NCBI GenBank assembly: GCA_028023455.1
Contig: JAQFVV010006221.1
Coordinates: forward strand, 10,025,011-10,089,010
Length of the DNA: 64,000 nucleotides
Origin: Epiperipatus broadwayi
Taxonomy: Eukaryota; Onychophora; Udeonychophora; Euonychophora; Peripatidae
Reading direction: 5' to 3'
In this document: positions 59,834-64,000 of the stretch, in pieces
Layout: every line of letters begins with the position of its first letter
Position numbering within the stretch: position 1 is the stretch's first letter
Made by a program: the position numbers and the translations under genes
The notes under the pieces: model-generated
What the model saw: the letters and a program-made list of their open reading frames with translations, nothing else
The model's database searches: none
What the model was told of the DNA's origin: nothing

Positions 59834-60184
59834 AGTTTTGGATATGTTATCAGAATTAGAAACTAAATAATCTATTTACTATTATAAACCTTATATTTAA
59901 ATTTTAAATAATTTGTTTTAAAAGTATCAACAAAATGATTTTTAACTTTACAAACTTATTTAATTTTTTTATTGCTTAATAAAATAGCATCTCCTTATGC
60001 ATGCTATACTTTTCAACATATAGCTATTTTTTGACTAGTTTTAAATAAAATGTTTAAAATATTACCATAACCATTGAACAATTTATTATTTATTGAAAAA
60101 TTATTTATGTGGGTGCATATATTTTTAATGGATCTTTTAAAAGGAAATCTTGAATGGGTGGAACTATCTACTTATAAGTATTTA
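59834..60184. other. AT-rich sequence without recognisable genes
   Basis: Contains the start of the 86-codon frame 60074-60334, whose second half is LINE-derived (see next entry). The first half shows no motif. Confidence 0.4.
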
Positions 60185-60340
60185 ATTAGACCCAGAAAGA
60201 GACCACATGTGAGATGGATGGATGAAATAAGAAAGTGTGCAGGGGTGGTGTGGAGAAGAGAAGCTAAAGATCGGAGAAGATGGATTGAACTTGGAGAGAC
60301 TTTCATCCTGCAGTGGATTGATAACGGTTGTTGATGATGA
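60185..60340 (+). mobile_element. 5'-truncated LINE 3' end, closely matching the large LINE
   Basis: Translates to RPRKRPHVRWMDEIRKCAGV and RRRWIELGETFILQWIDN, nearly identical to 41450-41588 of the LINE, and ends GGTTGTTGATGATGA. High similarity with an intact short frame suggests a young insertion compared with the fragment at 49335. The LINE family was therefore active more recently than the large copy's lesions might imply. Confidence 0.87.
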
Positions 60341-60500
60341 ATTAGAAAGCACTTAATCTAGAACTTCAGTGCTTTGTTCTCTATGTCAAGATCTAGAGTA
60401 ACATCTGAAAGAGGATTCTCATTGTAAATGCAATAAGACTGTCAGTATTACATAAACTCATGGTCTGTGACAGTTTGTTCTAGGTTAAGTGCTTTCTAAT
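60341..60500. mobile_element. 160-bp element with 24-bp terminal inverted repeats
   Basis: The left end ATTAGAAAGCACTTAATCTA-GAAC (60341-60364) and right end GTTC-TAGGTTAAGTGCTTTCTAAT (60477-60500) are inverted copies with one mismatch. It starts directly at the TGATGA tail of the LINE fragment. No open frame. It may be a small MITE inserted at the LINE end, or the LINE inserted beside it; the target duplication is ambiguous in this AT context. Confidence 0.65.
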
Positions 60501-60606
60501 TAAATACTTATAAATTGATAACTTCACCCATTAAAGATTTCCATATATATATATATCAAAATATTAATATATAACAAACTAACCAAAGGAAATACATATA
60601 AAAACA

Positions 60607-60671
60607 AAAAAAGACTTATAAATCCAATAAATAATATTATATTTCAACCAGAGGACTGGTTTTCATCAGAA
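60607..60671 (-). ncRNA. hammerhead-like core in Penelope 3' region
   Basis: On the minus strand CTGATGA (complement 60665-60671) is followed by AAACCAG-TCCT-CTGGTT (a six-pair stem II with four-base loop and one extra A at its base), then GAAA and an AT-rich segment (TATAATATTATT) that could form a short stem III. I could not find a stem I partner for the CTTT preceding the core. Hammerhead motifs are established in Penelope-like elements, which supports the call, but this one may be degenerate or need a second copy. Confidence 0.5.
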
Positions 60672-61188
60672 AGAAAAAAAAATACACAGTAAAATGGCGA
60701 TAATCAAAAATTACAGATTTGGTAAAAGATTAAAATTTTTTAACAAAACCCCCCTGATTGGTCACAAAATCTAACACAGAATATCTACCCAATCAATGAC
60801 AAAATTGAAACAAAAAAAAAATTGAAACAAAAAAAGAAAAAAACTACATTCCCTCCTAATCAAGCTTAAATTCTATTCAAATTAAAATAAATATAAAAAT
60901 AAAAAAATCCAAAATTAAAAATTAAAATATACATATGTGCATACATACAAAAATTAGACTATGCTCACATACAAAAAATAGCTGTGCTCACATTAATATT
61001 CATTAAAAACTAAAATACTTATACATTTTAATCAAAAATTATAGTGCAAAGTACAATAATTTATAATAACTAATTATTTATCTATATACTAATTAAACAC
61101 AGATATTAAACATCCATATAACCAATCTTTACATAAAAAACCTCATATAAGAAAATTTTCACATAAAAAACTCACATATAGAAATCAT

Positions 61189-63168
61189 TTAGGAGACCAG
61201 GTAACCCAGAGATGTAATAGTTCCAGTGTTTAAATTCAATCCATGTGGTTCTAAGGTCTTGAATTTAAAAATAAAAAAACTCTCCTTTTGTTTCCTCTCC
61301 CTTGTAGAAGAAAAACCTTCCTGAAGAATCACTACTTTTAAATCATCAATTGAATGATTCGGTAAGTTAAAATGTTTTGAAACCGGTCTATCTTTATTCT
61401 TATGCAAAATGTCAAATCTATGATTAGTCATTCTGACATGTAAACTATTTGCTGACTCACCTATATACTGGTTTAAACATCTACTACACTCTATCAAATA
61501 TATCAAATTAACACTTTTACATGTAACATAATTAGGAATATACCATTTAAAATTACGATTCTTAGTACTAAAGACCACTTTTGTCACAACAATATGTTTA
61601 CATGTAAAACATCTTTTATCCTCACATGGAGAACACCCTTTTACCTGCACAGAACTACTAATAAAATTTGTTTTGACAAGTATATCTCTAAGTGATCTAT
61701 GTTTTTGATATACAACCTTAGGTGGATCAGAAAAAATAGATTTTAAATAATCTGTGGACTGTAATATGTTAAAATGTTTCGCCAATATCCGGTTAATATT
61801 AGGTAAATCTCTATTAAAAGTAAGAACCAATGGTGGAACATCTAATTGTTTTTTACTCTTTTCAGATAAAAGAAGTTTCTTTCTATCAATTAAAGAAGAT
61901 CTCCTTACTGCATTATCCAACAATGTCTTAGGATACCTCATATTGAGCAATCTATTATATAAAATACTATTATTTTGTTGAAGAAATTTCTCATCATTAC
62001 AAATCCTCTTCATCCTTAAAAATTGACTATAAGGAATATTAGCCTTTAAATGTTTAGGATGGTTACTATAAAAATGTAGATAGCGGTTATTATCAGTTGG
62101 TTTCCTATATACAGTAGTAGTAAGAACTCTATTAGTGTAAATAACTTCAACATCAAGAAAATGAGCAATTGATTTTGAAAAATTCATTGTGAAATTAATA
62201 TTTTTATTAAAATTATTTAAATAACTTAAAAAATTATGAAGTTCAACTTCACTATGTGGCCATATCATGAAAATGTCATCTATATATCTAAGCCAAGTGT
62301 GAGGTTTCAGCTTAGCATTATCAAGTATAGAAGATTCTAGTTTTGACATAAAAATATTCGCATAACTTGGTGCCATCTTTGTACCCATAGCAGTACCTTG
62401 TTTCTGTAAATAGTATCTAGAATCAAAAATAAAAAAATTATTTCTTAAAACCAAATATATTAATTCAACCATAGTAGTAATAAGACCATGATCATACTCT
62501 CTATCTTGTAAAGCACATTTAATAGCCTCAACTCCATCATCATGAGGTATATTTGTGTATAATGATACAATATCCAAAGTAACCAAAAAACAATCAACTG
62601 GTAATTCAGATTTAATATTTTCTAACACACAAAGAAAATGAGTAGTATCTTTAACATAAGAATTAAATGATGGTGGAATAAATTTAATAATATTATCAAC
62701 ATATGCTGAAATATTTTCTGTAGGACTACCAATACTAGCTACAATAGGTCTGCCTGGACAACCAGGTTTATGAATCTTTGGCAAAATATAAAAACTACCA
62801 GGATGAATTTTGGTTGGTACTAAAAAGTTATATACATTATTATTTATAAGACCCCTAGCTCTCATATCTTTTAAACTAAAAAGTATACCCTTGAATAATG
62901 AATTAATAGTGGTTAGTGAAATAGGCTCATAAAAAATTTTATCATCTAAAAGCTCCAGAGCTTTTTTAACATAATCATCTTTATTCATAATTACTACTGA
63001 TCCACCTTTGTCAGCTGGTTTTATAATAATATCCTGTCTTTTCACTAAACTGCGTAATGCATTCATCTCTCTCAATGTTAAATTACTCTTATACTTACTA
63101 TGTTGTTTAAGTCTAATTTCATTAATAATATCCTGATATACATTATCAATGTATGTATCTAATAACAC
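61189..63168 (-). CDS. Penelope-like reverse transcriptase / GIY-YIG endonuclease
   Basis: 659 codons from the first Met; the same frame is open further upstream to about 63294. RT motifs: KPADKGGSVVIMN (50-62), SFYILPKIHKPGCPGRPIV (125-143), motif A FLVTLDIVSLYTNIP with Asp199, motif B QKQGTAMGTKMAPSYANIF (255-273), motif C RYIDDIF with Asp297 and Asp298, and a FLDVEV/YRKPTDNNRYLHF region (337-365). A Cys cluster CSPCEDKRCFTC (512-523) precedes the endonuclease. The GIY-YIG part runs from NLIYLIECSRC (554-564) through QYIGES (567-572), Arg580, a conserved His and Glu629 to FKTLEPHGLN (636-645). The enzyme nicks target DNA and copies the element's RNA in the nucleus. All expected catalytic residues are present. 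Confidence 0.94.
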   Translation of the reverse strand: MLLDTYIDNVYQDIINEIRLKQHSKYKSNLTLREMNALRSLVKRQDIIIKPADKGGSVVIMNKDDYVKKALELLDDKIFYEPISLTTINSLFKGILFSLKDMRARGLINNNVYNFLVPTKIHPGSFYILPKIHKPGCPGRPIVASIGSPTENISAYVDNIIKFIPPSFNSYVKDTTHFLCVLENIKSELPVDCFLVTLDIVSLYTNIPHDDGVEAIKCALQDREYDHGLITTMVELIYLVLRNNFFIFDSRYYLQKQGTAMGTKMAPSYANIFMSKLESSILDNAKLKPHTWLRYIDDIFMIWPHSEVELHNFLSYLNNFNKNINFTMNFSKSIAHFLDVEVIYTNRVLTTTVYRKPTDNNRYLHFYSNHPKHLKANIPYSQFLRMKRICNDEKFLQQNNSILYNRLLNMRYPKTLLDNAVRRSSLIDRKKLLLSEKSKKQLDVPPLVLTFNRDLPNINRILAKHFNILQSTDYLKSIFSDPPKVVYQKHRSLRDILVKTNFISSSVQVKGCSPCEDKRCFTCKHIVVTKVVFSTKNRNFKWYIPNYVTCKSVNLIYLIECSRCLNQYIGESANSLHVRMTNHRFDILHKNKDRPVSKHFNLPNHSIDDLKVVILQEGFSSTRERKQKESFFIFKFKTLEPHGLNLNTGTITSLGYLVS

Positions 63169-63295
63169 ATTCCTTTGATGTGGTGGTGTCCAATCAGATC
63201 GTAATTTCCCAATAGTATCACATTCTTGGTTTCCAAAAAATTCTCTTAATCTAAGTCTTCTTGAAAAATTATCTAAATCTTGATGAATTTTAAAT

Positions 63296-63811
63296 TCATT
63301 TTTTTTGATAAAATGACTGAACTGTAGGGCAAAAAGATAAACCTTTATTTAACAGTGAACATTCTACCTCACTAAAATTAATGTTAGTTAGATTAATCAC
63401 ATTGTTTTCCTTATTAGCTAAACATAAAAAGTCATTGCTATAAATATTTGAGTTAGATTTATTAGTATTTGTATTTCCAGAAACTAAAATATTGTTAGTG
63501 CATTCAGAAGAATCTGTAACTCTATGAACCAATGCTAAACCAGCATCACTATTAAGAACAGATGGTAACATTTCAGCACAATCTAATGAATGTGAAGATG
63601 ATATAAATGATTGATCAGTATCAATTGGAATCATATCTGATGTAGAAATATCTGACACAGTATGATTATCAGAAGTCATACAATTAATTAGTGTTTGTGA
63701 CTGATTAGTAACTAATTCAAATCTTGGCTCATTACCCATAACTTTGAACCAATGATACATTTTATTATGAAATTTCTTCACCAATAACTTCTCTCTCAAA
63801 AAAAAACCCAT
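63296..63811 (-). CDS. Penelope-like element, N-terminal segment, frameshifted
   Basis: 171 codons, Asn/Ser/Thr-rich, ending in FSEVECSLLNKGLSFCPT, a block typical of the N-terminal region of Penelope-like proteins just before the RT domain. The frame closes at a TGA created by the A8 run (plus 63295-63302). Shifting by one base continues directly into FKIHQDLDNFSRRLRLREF and the RT frame, so this is one gene split by an indel. The apparent start ATG (63811) lies at another homopolymer and is probably not the real start. Confidence 0.85.
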   Translation of the reverse strand: MGFFLREKLLVKKFHNKMYHWFKVMGNEPRFELVTNQSQTLINCMTSDNHTVSDISTSDMIPIDTDQSFISSSHSLDCAEMLPSVLNSDAGLALVHRVTDSSECTNNILVSGNTNTNKSNSNIYSNDFLCLANKENNVINLTNINFSEVECSLLNKGLSFCPTVQSFYQKK

Positions 63812-64000
63812 TCCTGTAATTCCTTCTGTTCATCTATATTCATTAAATTACAACTACCAAAATGTATAATTTCTTTTTCAATTAATTTAAGTCTTACCAA
63901 AAATGCATCTTTCAAAATATGTATTAATGCAACAGATGCTTCTCTTATTGTATTATCCCATTTAATTGCATGTTCCCTAGGAAATTGGTCTATGTTAGCA
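63812..64000 (-). CDS. Penelope-like element, further N-terminal part, cut by window edge
   Basis: The minus-strand frame REHAIKWDNTIREASVALIH ... DEQKELQEW is open from the window edge to a TGA formed at the T9 run (A9 on the plus strand, about 63798-63806). A one-base change there would join it to the next segment. It has no recognisable domain. The protein's start is outside the window. Confidence 0.7.

Larger units (their letters stand above)
60540..64000 (-). mobile_element. Penelope-like retroelement (RT + GIY-YIG), extends past window
   Basis: Minus-strand element with an N-terminal region, Penelope-type reverse transcriptase and C-terminal GIY-YIG endonuclease, the classic domain order. 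The coding stop is near 61189. The 3' region (to about 60540, where a (TA)n tract begins) holds a hammerhead-like core at 60607-60671. The 5' end lies beyond 64000. The reading frame is intact except at two homopolymer runs: A8 at 63295-63302 and A9 near 63798-63806 (plus-strand counts). This looks like a young copy. Confidence 0.93.

Noticed and set aside
61754-61981. Plus-strand ORF inside the Penelope element
   Set aside because: Antisense shadow of the reverse transcriptase gene.

Overview
The window is a very AT-rich (roughly three quarters A+T), repeat-dominated stretch of an animal genome. I see no convincing host gene. The evidence for an animal is a decayed RTE-type LINE, a Penelope-like element with a GIY-YIG endonuclease, about ten short tRNA-derived SINEs with target-site duplications, and long (TA)n and (AAT)n microsatellites. 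An invertebrate such as a mollusc, flatworm or cnidarian fits, but the sequence does not settle the species. The DNA is intergenic or deep-intronic.

Layout. 1-6159: AT-rich sequence with simple repeats only. 6160-8165: a tRNA-like SINE, then fragments of two ribozyme-bearing repeat families, called here B and C. 8166-15767: almost featureless. 15768-19250: a dense cluster of B and C elements, mostly as head-to-head inverted pairs. 19339-24245: a long (TA)n array, minisatellites and unexplained AT-rich DNA. 24245-26219: a C-type ribozyme remnant, then a 1.7-kb terminal-inverted-repeat transposon with internal repeats. 29268-32201: a GC-richer LTR-like segment, tandem repeats, decayed coding sequence and a B copy. 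33241-36530: B fragments, SINEs, an (AAT)n/(ATT)n array and another C-type remnant. 38303-41600: an almost full-length but broken RTE LINE. 43480-50250: LINE tails, foldback elements and SINEs. 50251-52396: a TG...CA-bounded insertion. 53993-60500: SINEs, a B inverted pair, foldback repeats, a LINE 5' fragment, a LINE 3' fragment and a small inverted-repeat element. 60540-64000: a Penelope-like element on the minus strand, running off the right edge.

Main result. Two unrelated-looking repeat families each carry a sequence that folds as a type I hammerhead ribozyme: CTGATGA, a short stem II, GAAA, a tiny stem III, a UH cleavage site, and a two-part stem I with an internal loop or bulge. Family B (best copy 18610-18677, minus strand) has an intact core and a GTC cleavage triplet. 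Family C (best copy 16206-16270, plus strand) has ACCAA/TTGGT-type stem I pairing and a UA cleavage site. Several copies lie in inverted pairs that look like single insertions. One family C copy is bounded by a 14-bp target duplication and has lost the catalytic core almost exactly. The Penelope-like element also carries a hammerhead-like core in its 3' region. Known retrozymes and Penelope-like elements carry hammerheads, so these families may be non-autonomous partners of such a reverse transcriptase. That link is inference.
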